Origin: Clostridiales bacterium
GTDB taxonomy: Bacteria; Bacillota; Clostridia; Lachnospirales; Lachnospiraceae
NCBI GenBank assembly: GCA_012839295.1
Contig: DUNO01000048.1
Location: forward strand, 62,001-126,000
Direction: 5' to 3'
Length of the DNA: 64,000 nt
Position 1 is the stretch's first letter; every line of letters starts with the position of its first letter. The notes below the pieces were generated by a model. The model worked only from the letters and a program-made list of their open reading frames with translations. It was not told the DNA's origin and made no database searches. A program made the translations under genes and the position numbers. Positions 28,464-36,639 of the stretch are shown piece after piece.

Positions 28464-29291
28464 TTACTTCTCCTGCTGACAGTGTTCACAAAAATACACA
28501 GTACCGCCAAGAAAGCTTGCTTTACAGATTTGGTACCCGCACTTCGCACAGGGTTCCCCATAAGTATTCTTACTCATATAGGTAACATATCCTCCCGGGT
28601 TGCCAAATAAGTCCTTCTCCGTATCCCTTCCACCCTTCTCTGCCATCTCCTTCAGAAGGCTTTTTATAGTACTATATAATTCTTTTATGTCCTCTTCCTT
28701 CAAGGTATTCATCTTTCTTTTGGGGTGCAGGCCTGCCTGGAATAATATGTCCTGAAGCACCCCGTTCCCAAGCCCCGGGATCCTCTGCTCCGTGGCAAGG
28801 AAGGCTTTCACGGACTTACCCTGCAAAGCCTCGGTGTATAATGCCCTGAAATAATCATAAGAAAATTCAGCACTAAGGGGTAAGGGCTTCTCACAGGCAA
28901 CCAGATAGTAGGGATTATCATTCTTCCCTTCCTTATATGCCCACAGGCCTCCGTACATCTGAACCGTCACTACCAGCGCAGAGCCATCCGTGAATTCCAT
29001 ATAGAGCTGGTGCTTCATAGGTGCCTTACTGCAGTCCTCATAATACCGGGGAGCCGCTCCGTCACCAAGGAGGAGCCTGCAGTCCTCCACTTCACTTTCA
29101 ATCATGGCACCCCTGGCAGTGGAGGCTCCGAACCTCTTTCCGGCCAATAAGCCATTATAATCCTCCGGGTTACCGGAGTACCAGGCAAACTTATGGGGTG
29201 ATTTATCTGCCTCTACATACCTTATTACTTTTCCCTTCAGAACCTCATTCATCTGTCCTGCAATCGTACTGCTTTCCGGAATTTCCAGCAT
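28464..29291 (-). CDS. Fpg/Nei-family DNA glycosylase-like protein without the catalytic proline
   Basis: 275 residues of the formamidopyrimidine-DNA glycosylase / endonuclease VIII family. The C-terminal zinc finger is complete (CAKC, 16 residues, CEHC), and the helix-two-turn-helix region near residue 165 contains RIPGLGNGVLQDILFQAGLHPKRK. The N-terminus reads M-L-E-I-P-E, where active enzymes have M-P-E-L-P-E: the proline that forms the Schiff base is replaced by Leu while the following Glu is kept. It may be a non-canonical glycosylase or a damage-binding protein. Confidence 0.8.
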   Translation of the reverse strand: MLEIPESSTIAGQMNEVLKGKVIRYVEADKSPHKFAWYSGNPEDYNGLLAGKRFGASTARGAMIESEVEDCRLLLGDGAAPRYYEDCSKAPMKHQLYMEFTDGSALVVTVQMYGGLWAYKEGKNDNPYYLVACEKPLPLSAEFSYDYFRALYTEALQGKSVKAFLATEQRIPGLGNGVLQDILFQAGLHPKRKMNTLKEEDIKELYSTIKSLLKEMAEKGGRDTEKDLFGNPGGYVTYMSKNTYGEPCAKCGYQICKASFLGGTVYFCEHCQQEK

Positions 29292-29644
29292 ATTACCTTT
29301 CCCCCTTCGTAATCAGATATTTGATTTTGATTCCTCTATATGCCACAAGCACAAGCCCTATTAATGTCCTTTTGTAAAATTTTTTATTGTATCAATCATA
29401 TCATAATAAACAATGAAATGCATTTATATTTTACACATTCTGTAACTTTTCCGGAGGATATGTGGTAGAGTTCCCTGATCTTCCGGGCTGTGTAACCGAG
29501 GGCAGAACCTTAACTGATGCCCTGGAAATGGGAATTGATGCGGATGCATTGTTAGAAAAAGAAAGTATAAAATAACTTTAAAGAGGTGCGCTTACTAATT
29601 TCCTTTTGGAGGGATCAGGAACGCCACCTTTTTATGCTCTCAGG
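29292..29644. other. Intergenic region, 353 bases
   Basis: Between two minus-strand genes. Contains the HicB remnant at 29417-29575. The remainder is AT-rich, and I see no further feature. Confidence 0.6.
29417..29575 (+). pseudogene. HicB-like antitoxin remnant
   Basis: The frame from 29417 to the TAA at 29573 encodes about 52 residues containing GGYVVEFPDLPGCVTEG, the signature of HicB-family partial RNase H folds, and then DALEMGIDADALLEKESIK. No start codon with a ribosome binding site is present, the C-terminal DNA-binding part is missing, and no hicA toxin lies nearby. It is a degraded gene. Confidence 0.75.
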
Positions 29645-30523
29645 TTACGTATCAGGAGTGTAAGAGGCAATATAATCTAAAAACCGCTTAACGGCAAGTG
29701 ATGAGCTCTTTTTACTTCTTAATGCCAGCCCTATTTTCCGATAGGCCGGTACTTCCAATTCTTTTGTTACAATACGATATGGAATGCGTTTTAAAATGAG
29801 CTGCGGCAAAATACTAATCCCTAAGCCATTTTCTACCATGGACATAATAGCATAGTCATCCCATGTCGTAAAATGAACCTTGGGCGAAAGGTCATATCGG
29901 TCGAATATTTCTGAAATTTCAGACTTTGCTCCTTTTTCCAGCAGCATAAACGGATAATCACGCAGGGCTTTGACAGGAAAATGCCCACAGTCTGCCAAAG
30001 GGTGATTTTCCGGTAAAACAACAAGTAATTTATCCTGTTCCAGGAATATCGTTTCAAGCTCCGGGTGTGTAGGAAGCCGTAAAAAACCGCAATCCACCCG
30101 CCCTTCAAAAATCCAGTTCTCAATCTCCGTATAATCGCCCACCAGAAGCTCGTAATCAATATTAGGATAGTCCTTTTGAAACTCCTTGATGATATACGGA
30201 AGCCAATGGGTCGCTACACTTGAAAATGTACCAATCCTTATCAGCCCCGACTGCAAGCCGTTCAGCTCGTCCACCTGCGTCTGCAATTTCTGATATTCCA
30301 TGCATACACTCCGGGCGAACGGCAACAGCTTCAATCCGTCGGAGGTCAGGCGCACGCCGGCACGTCCACGTTCAAGAAGCGATACCCTCCATTCCTTTTC
30401 CAAATCGCCAATCATACGGCTGATACCAGATTGAGAATAGTTCAATATCTCTGCTGCCTTTGTAAAGCTGCCATATTCGACGGTCTTGACGAATGCCATA
30501 TATTTTTGAATGTTCATATCCAT
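29645..30523 (-). CDS. LysR-family transcriptional regulator
   Basis: 292 residues. An N-terminal winged helix (FVKTVEYGSFTKAAEILNYS, YSQSGISRMIGDLE) is followed by a periplasmic-binding-protein-like effector domain (PLADCGHFPVKAL region). The start at 30523 follows GGGGTGAATTGT; a longer reading to 30622 would add an untypical 33-residue tail. It is divergent from a 28-codon frame at 30644 and from proB further on. The original target gene of this regulator may have been lost. Confidence 0.9.
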   Translation of the reverse strand: MDMNIQKYMAFVKTVEYGSFTKAAEILNYSQSGISRMIGDLEKEWRVSLLERGRAGVRLTSDGLKLLPFARSVCMEYQKLQTQVDELNGLQSGLIRIGTFSSVATHWLPYIIKEFQKDYPNIDYELLVGDYTEIENWIFEGRVDCGFLRLPTHPELETIFLEQDKLLVVLPENHPLADCGHFPVKALRDYPFMLLEKGAKSEISEIFDRYDLSPKVHFTTWDDYAIMSMVENGLGISILPQLILKRIPYRIVTKELEVPAYRKIGLALRSKKSSSLAVKRFLDYIASYTPDT

Positions 30524-30643
30524 ACAATTCACCCCGTTTACATCTGAATTCGTCATGCTAACCATGACAAATATTCTCTTTTGTAATTCATATTCCCATG
30601 ATACACTATAAATATTGAACATTCAAGGGAAAGGAAATAAACG

Positions 30644-30730
30644 ATGTTTGTGAGTGATATTTATACAACAGCACCACCTAAGTTTAAAACGGTGCAGCGA
30701 CGGTACAACTACAGGCTATACGAAAATTAA
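30644..30730 (+). CDS. Small open frame of 28 codons, possibly a gene remnant
   Basis: An ATG preceded by AAAGGAAATAAACG opens 28 codons ending at a TAA, just downstream of the LysR divergent promoter region. The product is basic and has no recognised motif. It could be a leader peptide or the first residues of a deleted LysR-controlled gene. Support is limited to the ribosome binding site and position. Confidence 0.3.
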   Translation: MFVSDIYTTAPPKFKTVQRRYNYRLYEN

Positions 30731-30799
30731 AACAAATCAAATCATCCATACTTTTTTACCTTTTACAAATCACATACCATCTATTATCGAGGTGTAACT

Positions 30800-31600
30800 A
30801 TGGGACTATATCAAAATAGAATTGTTGTAAAGGTTGGCACTTCTACGCTGACAAATGAAATAGGCCAAAACGACTTACGCTCTTTTGACCGCCTTGCATG
30901 CGTATTATCTGACATTCAAAATATGGGCCATGAAATTATTTTAGTATCCTCCGGTGCGATTGCTGTGGGTGCGAATAAACTTCAGATGAAAACACGCCCT
31001 ACAAGCATGCGTTTAAAGCAAGCTGCTGCCGCAGTTGGGCAATGCAGCATTATGTTTCTATATGATAAATTCTTCAATGATTATGATAAAACAATCGCAC
31101 AAATCCTGCTAAATGCCGAGGATATGGAGATCGAAGAGAAAAAGGAAAACCTGACCAACACCTTTGACAGCTTACTAGAAATGGGCATTATCCCTATTGT
31201 AAACGAGAATGATTCGGTGAGCTATACTGAAATTGAGTCCGAGGACCGGTTATTTGGTGATAATGATATGCTTTCTGCTGTTGTTGCTATATTATGCAAA
31301 GCCAAAAAGCTGGTGATTTTATCTGATATTAACGGCTTTTATGACAATGACCCCCGTCTTTATCCTGATGCAAAATTAATAGAATGCGTTACCACCATAG
31401 ACGAAAAAGTACAGTGTCTCGCCGGAGGAGCCGGTTCCCGCCGCGGCACAGGCGGAATGAAAACAAAACTGCAGGCCGCAAAATTAGCTACGGCACAGGG
31501 AATTGATACAATTATTACAAACGGAAAAAATCCGTCCACATTATATGACATTATTAAGGGCGGCAAGGCCGGGACTCTCTTTGCCGGAAAGCACCTATGA
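30800..31600 (+). CDS. proB: Glutamate 5-kinase (short form, no PUA domain)
   Basis: 266 residues. ProB phosphorylates glutamate in the first step of proline synthesis, in the cytoplasm. The amino-acid-kinase fold is clear: VVKVGTSTLT at the start, LVSSGAIAVG near residue 51, IVNENDSVS near residue 135, FGDNDMLSA and GTGGMKTKLQAA near residue 217. The PUA RNA-binding domain present in longer ProB proteins is absent. No proA follows; the gene ends 6 bases inside a convergent acetyltransferase gene. RBS GAGGTGTAACT. Confidence 0.95.
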   Translation: MGLYQNRIVVKVGTSTLTNEIGQNDLRSFDRLACVLSDIQNMGHEIILVSSGAIAVGANKLQMKTRPTSMRLKQAAAAVGQCSIMFLYDKFFNDYDKTIAQILLNAEDMEIEEKKENLTNTFDSLLEMGIIPIVNENDSVSYTEIESEDRLFGDNDMLSAVVAILCKAKKLVILSDINGFYDNDPRLYPDAKLIECVTTIDEKVQCLAGGAGSRRGTGGMKTKLQAAKLATAQGIDTIITNGKNPSTLYDIIKGGKAGTLFAGKHL

Positions 31601-32353
31601 GGTTTCCCGGGTACTGACACGGAAATAATAGCTGTAAAAGTCCTCAAACCCCAGGGATTGATAGAGGTTATAGGCAGTCTTATTCCCCGTCAATACTTGC
31701 AGATATGCTTTCCTTGCCCCCTTCTCTTTTCCTTCTTCTAAGATACGGGTACAGATTGCCCGGGCATATCCCCTGCCCCGGTAATCTTCCCTCACATGGA
31801 TTGCATATACTCCGATATAATCCCGGTCAAGGATTCCCAGGCCGGTTCCAATGATTTCGCCGTCCCTCTGTATGGAAACACAGACTGTCTCCTTTGCAAT
31901 TGCTTTATACATAGTTGGAACGATAGCTCTGTGTATGGGATCCGTAGTACGCTTTAACTCGAACAGTGCATTAATCCATTCGCCCGGAATCCCCTGTGCC
32001 ACCTCTACCATGTCGGTAGAGGCCCCTAAAGCGGCAGCTTCTATGTCTAAAACCATCACCTGCGTAGGGTTCTGTATCTCATAATTCCGGTTCTCCAGCA
32101 CATAATCAAAATCCTTTGATACCAGCGGACTGATCTTAAAAATTGTTGGGGTTCCCCACCTTTTGTAAATGGATTCGCAATAAGGGATCTTCTCACGCCA
32201 GGGAAGCATTGAGTTTCCAAACTGCTCCACACTGTTGGTCCTATGGGTATAAAAATAAGAAAAACGCAGAATCCACCCGTCATAAAGCTCTATTTGATGG
32301 GACGGCCAGGCATTCAGCGATAAATCTTCAATTGTTTTAATATCAATATTCAT
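31595..32353 (-). CDS. GNAT-family N-acetyltransferase
   Basis: 252 residues. The C-terminal half is a GNAT domain with the acetyl-CoA-binding pattern VREDYRGRGYARAICTRILE near residue 200 and the substrate-side strand AYNLYQSLGFEDFYSYYFR at the end. The N-terminal 120 residues form an additional domain seen in two-domain GNATs. The substrate is unknown. It converges on proB with a 6-base overlap. Confidence 0.88.
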   Translation of the reverse strand: MNIDIKTIEDLSLNAWPSHQIELYDGWILRFSYFYTHRTNSVEQFGNSMLPWREKIPYCESIYKRWGTPTIFKISPLVSKDFDYVLENRNYEIQNPTQVMVLDIEAAALGASTDMVEVAQGIPGEWINALFELKRTTDPIHRAIVPTMYKAIAKETVCVSIQRDGEIIGTGLGILDRDYIGVYAIHVREDYRGRGYARAICTRILEEGKEKGARKAYLQVLTGNKTAYNLYQSLGFEDFYSYYFRVSTRETS

Positions 32354-32550
32354 AGTATTTTATCCTTCTATCCGTGGTATTTGAAACAGAAAAGCCTTCA
32401 GCAGCAGATCAGCCGGCAAAAAAGCATCCTGTTTTTCTTTATGCAATTGTACCATTTACTTCGGCAGGAAACAAATAAAAATTACATTGTACATGCCTGT
32501 TCATAATGTTAAAATAGCTACAAACCTTAGGACAAAAGGAAGTAAGCCGA

Positions 32551-34314
32551 ATGAATATAATTTTTTTATCCGAATTAGCCGACAAAGCCTTTATTAACCA
32601 TATGAATACCAAGGGTACCGTTATTCTCGTCCCTAAGGATGACCGCTTTGATCCGAGGATCGGCAGCCATCCGGATCTTGTCATATCCATTCTTGACAAT
32701 ACCCTGGTCATAGATGAAAATGCCCACAGGAATATCTTTCAGCAATTAGATGCCCTGGGTCTTCCTTACGTAACCGGAAGCGGGGAGCTTGCCGCCTCCT
32801 ATCCGCAGGATATCGCCTATAATGCGGTAATCACAAAGGACTATTTTCTCCATAGGACCAGCCATACCAACCCCCTTCTCCTTCTGCACAGCCAGTCTGC
32901 GGGCAAAAAAATAATCCCTGTCAAACAGGGCTATTCCAAATGCTCCACGGTAGTGGTAAATGACAATACCCTGATCACCAGTGACCAGGGCATCTACCAT
33001 AGCGCAAAGGACTTTATGAACCTGCTGCTAGTCCAGCCGGGCCATGTCCTCCTGGAGGGCTTTGACTCTGGTTTTCTGGGAGGTGCCAGCGGGGTAATCG
33101 GGGATACAGTAATCTTCCACGGCGACTTAAGCAGGCATCCCGACTTCTTAAGGATCAAGGCCTTCCTTGAAGCTGCACAGAAAAAACTGCTGTATTTTGA
33201 TGGATTCCCCCTAACGGATATTGGTTCCATCCTTGTATTTAACTATCAGGAGCGCCATGACGGGAAAAGCCCGCACTACCGGAAGCATGTTAATATCCCC
33301 GTCTTTATCTCGCATGAGGGCTGCCCCAACGACTGTGTATTCTGCAACCAAAGAAAAATTACTGCAAAACCTGAACCTATGACCCTGGATGAAGTGTCCG
33401 GGCAGATTGAAACCTACACCTCTACCCTGGATGACAGAACCTATATTGAGCTTGCCTTCTCCGGGGGAAGCTTTACCGGTATAGCTGCCCAGCTTCAGGA
33501 GCGCTATCTTAAATTAGCTTACGAATATAAGAAGGCCGGTAAGCTGCAGGCCATCCGCCTTTCAACCAGACCGGATTATATTTCTTCTGAAATTCTTGAC
33601 CGGTTAAAGCGGTATGGCGTCGATACCATCGAGCTTGGTGTCCAATCCCTGGATGATGAGGTTCTTAAGGCCTCCAACCGGGGACACCTTACTCTTGATG
33701 TCTATCAGGCCGTTGCTTTAATTAAAACCTATGGCTTCCAGCTTGGAATCCAACTGATGGTAGGCCTGCCTGGGGACACAAAAGAACGGGCTGTCCTTTC
33801 CTCCAAGCTTGCAGCTTTACTAAAACCTGATTTTGTCCGCATCTATCCTACCCTTGTCATCAAAGAAACAGAGTTGCTCCGGCTTTGCTACCAGGGCGGC
33901 TATCATCCCCTATCCATAGAAGAGGCGGTTGACTGGACAAAGGACATGTATCAGGTGTTTTTAAGGAACCATATCCCGGTCATCCGCATAGGCTTGCAGC
34001 CCACGGATCTGATCGCCGAGGGTAAGGAAGTTCTTTATGGCCCCTTCCATCCTGCCTTCCGGCAGCTGGTAGAGAGTGCTTATTTTCTGGATCGGCTTAG
34101 AAGTAAGCTGGATGGCCAAGGCTCTGCCCTGGATAAGGCTTCCCATATAGAAATCCTGTGCAATCCAAAGGATTTATCACAGGTAATTGGACATAAACGC
34201 AGAAACATGCTTGAACTGGAGGGAGAATTTCCACAGCTCCAGGTGATACCCGACGAACGCATACGCCCTATGACGGTTGACTTACGGCTTCCTTTGCTGC
34301 CGGAAAGGCACTGA
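32551..34314 (+). CDS. DUF6873-like domain fused to a radical SAM protein
   Basis: 587 residues in two parts. Residues 1 to about 235 form a GME-fold-like DUF6873-type domain, with PVKQGYSKCSTVVVNDNTLI and LEGFDSGFLGGASGVIGD. From about residue 245 an Elp3/coproporphyrinogen-oxidase-like radical SAM domain follows, with Cys258, Cys262 and Cys265 (GCPNDCVFC, a CX3CX2C cluster motif), ELAFSGGSFTGI and a C-terminal extension. RBS GGAAGTAAGCCGA. The radical SAM part belongs to a clostridial family of unknown substrate; tRNA or protein modification is possible but unproven. Confidence 0.85.
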   Translation: MNIIFLSELADKAFINHMNTKGTVILVPKDDRFDPRIGSHPDLVISILDNTLVIDENAHRNIFQQLDALGLPYVTGSGELAASYPQDIAYNAVITKDYFLHRTSHTNPLLLLHSQSAGKKIIPVKQGYSKCSTVVVNDNTLITSDQGIYHSAKDFMNLLLVQPGHVLLEGFDSGFLGGASGVIGDTVIFHGDLSRHPDFLRIKAFLEAAQKKLLYFDGFPLTDIGSILVFNYQERHDGKSPHYRKHVNIPVFISHEGCPNDCVFCNQRKITAKPEPMTLDEVSGQIETYTSTLDDRTYIELAFSGGSFTGIAAQLQERYLKLAYEYKKAGKLQAIRLSTRPDYISSEILDRLKRYGVDTIELGVQSLDDEVLKASNRGHLTLDVYQAVALIKTYGFQLGIQLMVGLPGDTKERAVLSSKLAALLKPDFVRIYPTLVIKETELLRLCYQGGYHPLSIEEAVDWTKDMYQVFLRNHIPVIRIGLQPTDLIAEGKEVLYGPFHPAFRQLVESAYFLDRLRSKLDGQGSALDKASHIEILCNPKDLSQVIGHKRRNMLELEGEFPQLQVIPDERIRPMTVDLRLPLLPERH

Positions 34315-34426
34315 CTGATGGAATGCTTTCCAATTCAAGTAAGAATTGATACTTGATCTGGTTGATATTAAAATCCTGCATAGCTCTTTTCAATTTTATG
34401 CTAAAGGTAGAACATTCAGTTTCTTC

Positions 34427-34455
34427 TTTACAATATATGTACTGCGTGTTATATT
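34427..34455 (+). promoter_or_regulatory. Promoter of the antisense RNA
   Basis: TTTACA (34427-34432), exactly 17 bases, TATATT (34450-34455). No coding frame follows. The strong terminator at 34515-34550 ends a transcript of about 90 bases. Confidence 0.65.
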
Positions 34456-34461
34456 TAAATT

Positions 34462-34552
34462 AGAAAAGGAACAATCGCCCACAAGGTGGTTGACCGCTAA
34501 TATGGATAGAAACTCCACCCTCTCAACTGCCAAGTATCAGGGTGGTTTTTCT
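34462..34552 (+). ncRNA. Probable type I antitoxin RNA of the holin-like toxin
   Basis: A roughly 90-base transcript bounded by the promoter at 34427 and the terminator hairpin ending in T5 at 34550. It converges on the toxin gene, whose stop lies at 34561 on the other strand, so toxin mRNA continuing past its stop would be fully complementary to it. This convergent layout matches known type I systems such as txpA/RatA. Regulation of the toxin by this RNA is inferred. Confidence 0.55.
34515..34550 (+). terminator. Terminator of the antisense RNA
   Basis: CCACCCT (34515-34521) pairs with AGGGTGG (34539-34545), then T5. It may also act weakly on the minus strand for the toxin mRNA. Confidence 0.75.
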
Positions 34553-34560
34553 ATGTATGG

Positions 34561-34650
34561 CTACTTACAAAACGTAAAAACGAACGTAAGCAATGCCAAA
34601 AGGAAAATACCGAAAGTCAGTATATCCTTAAAATCAAAATGATTTTTCAT
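34561..34650 (-). CDS. Putative holin-like toxin (Hol_Tox type), 29 residues
   Basis: A 29-residue peptide: a short basic/aromatic start (MKNHFDFKD), one hydrophobic membrane segment (ILTFGIFLLALLTFVFTF) and a Cys-Lys end. This matches the small putative holin-like toxins of Firmicutes, type I toxins that insert into the membrane. The start at 34650 is set by GGAGGTGATGCCT; an ATG 15 bases upstream is also in frame but overlaps that site. It faces the antisense RNA gene. Confidence 0.75.
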   Translation of the reverse strand: MKNHFDFKDILTFGIFLLALLTFVFTFCK

Positions 34651-34828
34651 AGGCATCACCTCCATTCCTAAAGAATGAAGGTCAACGCACCCTGTAACAC
34701 GGTTGTTCCATAACCATAGCTTACCATATCCCCATACGGCTGACAACTTATATATAAATACAACAAAACATCGATACAATCCATCAAAGACCGGACAGAA
34801 TGATACGAAAGCTGTTCATAAAGCTATC

Positions 34829-35185
34829 CTACTTCATAAAGCTGTCAATTGCTTTATTCAGGTTTTCAATTGCCTTGTGGTCACCGGACTCTACCGCATC
34901 CACGATGCAATGCTCCAGGTGATCTTTTAGGATCACCTTTCCGGTATTATTCAGCGCCGCTATTACCGCCGCTAATTGTATCAATACCTCACTGCAGTCC
35001 TTTCCGTCCTCGATCATGCGCTTTACTGAGTTCAGGTGGCCACTGGCACGGGACAGCCGGGCAAGCACTGCCTTTGTATTTTGATGGCTATGGGTATGGT
35101 TCCCGTGTACCTGCTCCTCCCCGTGGCTATGTATAATTTCCGTTCCATCCTCTTTTATATGGGTGTGGGTTTGCTTTTTATCCAA
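34829..35185 (-). CDS. CsoR-type metal-sensing repressor with His-rich N-terminus
   Basis: 118 residues of the CsoR/RcnR family. The metal ligands fit the copper CsoR pattern: Cys64, His89 and Cys93 (spacing 25 and 29, as in Mycobacterium CsoR Cys36/His61/Cys65). The first 36 residues are an added tail with eight histidines, absent from minimal family members. TTG start at 35185 with GAGGAGGATGAAG upstream. No copper ATPase or chaperone gene lies beside it, so its regulon is elsewhere or it acts on the degraded YczE-like neighbour. Confidence 0.88.
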   Translation of the reverse strand: MDKKQTHTHIKEDGTEIIHSHGEEQVHGNHTHSHQNTKAVLARLSRASGHLNSVKRMIEDGKDCSEVLIQLAAVIAALNNTGKVILKDHLEHCIVDAVESGDHKAIENLNKAIDSFMK

Positions 35186-35274
35186 GATTCTTCATCCTCC
35201 TCTGTCTTTGATACTATGCTATTATAATCCGAAATAAGGGCAAATTGGGACGTTCCCTATTCAACGTTCCCCAT

Positions 35275-35632
35275 TTAATCCCTACCAGGAATCCTGTCCA
35301 ACAACGGTTTTGAAAAATTAACATTAAAGAATTCAATGAGCGGCCCCATGAAAAATGCAGTAATAACAGTTCCCACCCCCACTACTGCATGAAGCAACGC
35401 GCCGACTGCCACGCAGATCAGGTCGGAAATAATCCTGACATAGCGGAACTTCCACTGCCTTCTTTTCGTAATGATCAGGGAAAGTGCATCATAAGTGGAT
35501 ACCCCGAGATCTGCCGTATAGTACAGGAATGATGCAAAGCACATCCACGCGAGGCCAATCACCAACAAAAAAATCCTTACAAAAAGATTCGCACCGTTAA
35601 AATATTTACTCAGCCAATCCCCTATTTATCAT
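35275..35632 (-). pseudogene. 5'-truncated YczE/YitT-like membrane protein
   Basis: From about 35632 down to 35275 a frame encodes the C-terminal half of a YczE-like six-helix membrane protein: FLYYTADLGVSTYDALSLII and GVGTVITAFFMGPLIEFF match the second of the two internal repeats of this family. The N-terminal half is missing; an in-frame stop lies just upstream and the breakpoint coincides with the end of the MerR gene. No start codon has a ribosome binding site. A TTG at 35568 could give 97 residues at most. Confidence 0.7.
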
Positions 35633-36389
35633 ATGATGTCCCCATTTCCCTATCTGCTTCCAGGAGCTCAATCCAAATTTTATAATAATCATACCGGATT
35701 CCATCCATTGCCGTTATAAGATATCTGCCGACTATTTGCTTGGCTCTGTAACCATGCTTTTGGATATATCCAAGATGCTCCTTCAGATTATTCTCCTCCG
35801 GGTCATCCACTGATATCCTCAAAATGCATTGGAGGAACCTATTGCCTGTTTCCCTGTTTTCCCATATGGTTTCTCCCTTCAACCCTTCCCCTGAGACGAC
35901 AGTCCCATACTGTATCCTAGGCTTCCCTTCTAAGGGTATGAGGATTGCAAAATCATAGGGATTGCCCAGGCGAAAATGCGATATGTCAAACTCAACCATC
36001 CTGTCCATATCCGGCCTGCACCTGGAATATGGATCCGCCTGCAGCATTTTCACCTCTTTTATCTTGCTCCTTCGGATCATAATTCCTTTTTTTATTTCCT
36101 TTAATTTTTTAATCTGTGCATCTATGTCTTCCTGTGTGTCGTAGAGGATGTCATCAAATTCCTCCAGCGTCACCTCGAATATTTTTCTCAGCTTCGCGAT
36201 AGGTATGTTAAGGCTCCGGTAAAAGACAATATCACTGATATCCAGGATCTGCTTTAAGGTATATTCCCTGTAATCATTGACCTGGTTCCGGTCCATTTGG
36301 ATCAAATTTTCCGTCCCCCAATACCTTAGGGTGGATTTGGGTATTTGGAAGATCTCCGAAACCTCACCGATATTATACTTTTCTTTCAA
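35622..36389 (-). CDS. MerR-family transcriptional regulator
   Basis: 255 residues. The N-terminal MerR winged helix (YNIGEVSEIFQIPKSTLRYW) is followed by a coiled linker (about 75-110) and a C-terminal ligand-binding-like domain of about 140 residues with GNPYDFAILIPLEGKPRIQYG, resembling multidrug-binding BmrR-type GyrI folds. Divergent from a MATE efflux gene, whose promoter has the 19-base spacer typical of MerR activation. It therefore probably senses a drug or metabolite and induces the pump. Confidence 0.9.
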   Translation of the reverse strand: MKEKYNIGEVSEIFQIPKSTLRYWGTENLIQMDRNQVNDYREYTLKQILDISDIVFYRSLNIPIAKLRKIFEVTLEEFDDILYDTQEDIDAQIKKLKEIKKGIMIRRSKIKEVKMLQADPYSRCRPDMDRMVEFDISHFRLGNPYDFAILIPLEGKPRIQYGTVVSGEGLKGETIWENRETGNRFLQCILRISVDDPEENNLKEHLGYIQKHGYRAKQIVGRYLITAMDGIRYDYYKIWIELLEADREMGTSYDK

Positions 36390-36449
36390 TCGATCCCCGC
36401 CTTCCCTGGAATTAAACCAGCCATGTTTTAACCTTTGTTCTCTTGCCTA

Positions 36450-36484
36450 TTTTATTGTACAACATTATACATTGTACAATAAAA
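36450..36484. promoter_or_regulatory. 13-base perfect dyad, operator candidate
   Basis: TTTTATTGTACAA (36450-36462) and TTGTACAATAAAA (36472-36484) form a perfect inverted repeat around 9 bases, centred between the divergent MerR and MATE genes. On the minus strand TATAAT (36464-36469) lies in its centre, so a bound protein could shut off the MerR gene. Confidence 0.65.
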
Positions 36485-36488
36485 GTTC

Positions 36489-36519
36489 TTGACATTCAAG
36501 CCACTTTAACGTTTATACT
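36489..36519 (+). promoter_or_regulatory. MerR-type promoter of the MATE gene
   Basis: A perfect TTGACA (36489-36494) and TATACT (36514-36519) separated by 19 bases, the elongated spacing typical of MerR-activated promoters. It lies just downstream of the dyad and 120 bases before the MATE gene. Confidence 0.65.
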
Positions 36520-36639
36520 CCTTACTGTTACAAAATTTATAGATAATCCCAAAACTCAAATCCAACGCTATTTTCATACAACCGGTGCGGGTATTCTGAG
36601 AGCAGTTATCTATAAAAACTTAGCTGGAGGTATCAGTTT

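Larger units (their letters stand above)
34315..34828. other. Region between the radical SAM and CsoR genes, 514 bases
   Basis: Holds the toxin/antisense RNA pair (34427-34650) and about 30 bases of toxin leader with its ribosome binding site. No terminator for the radical SAM gene was found in 34315-34426, and no further features in 34700-34828. Confidence 0.6.
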
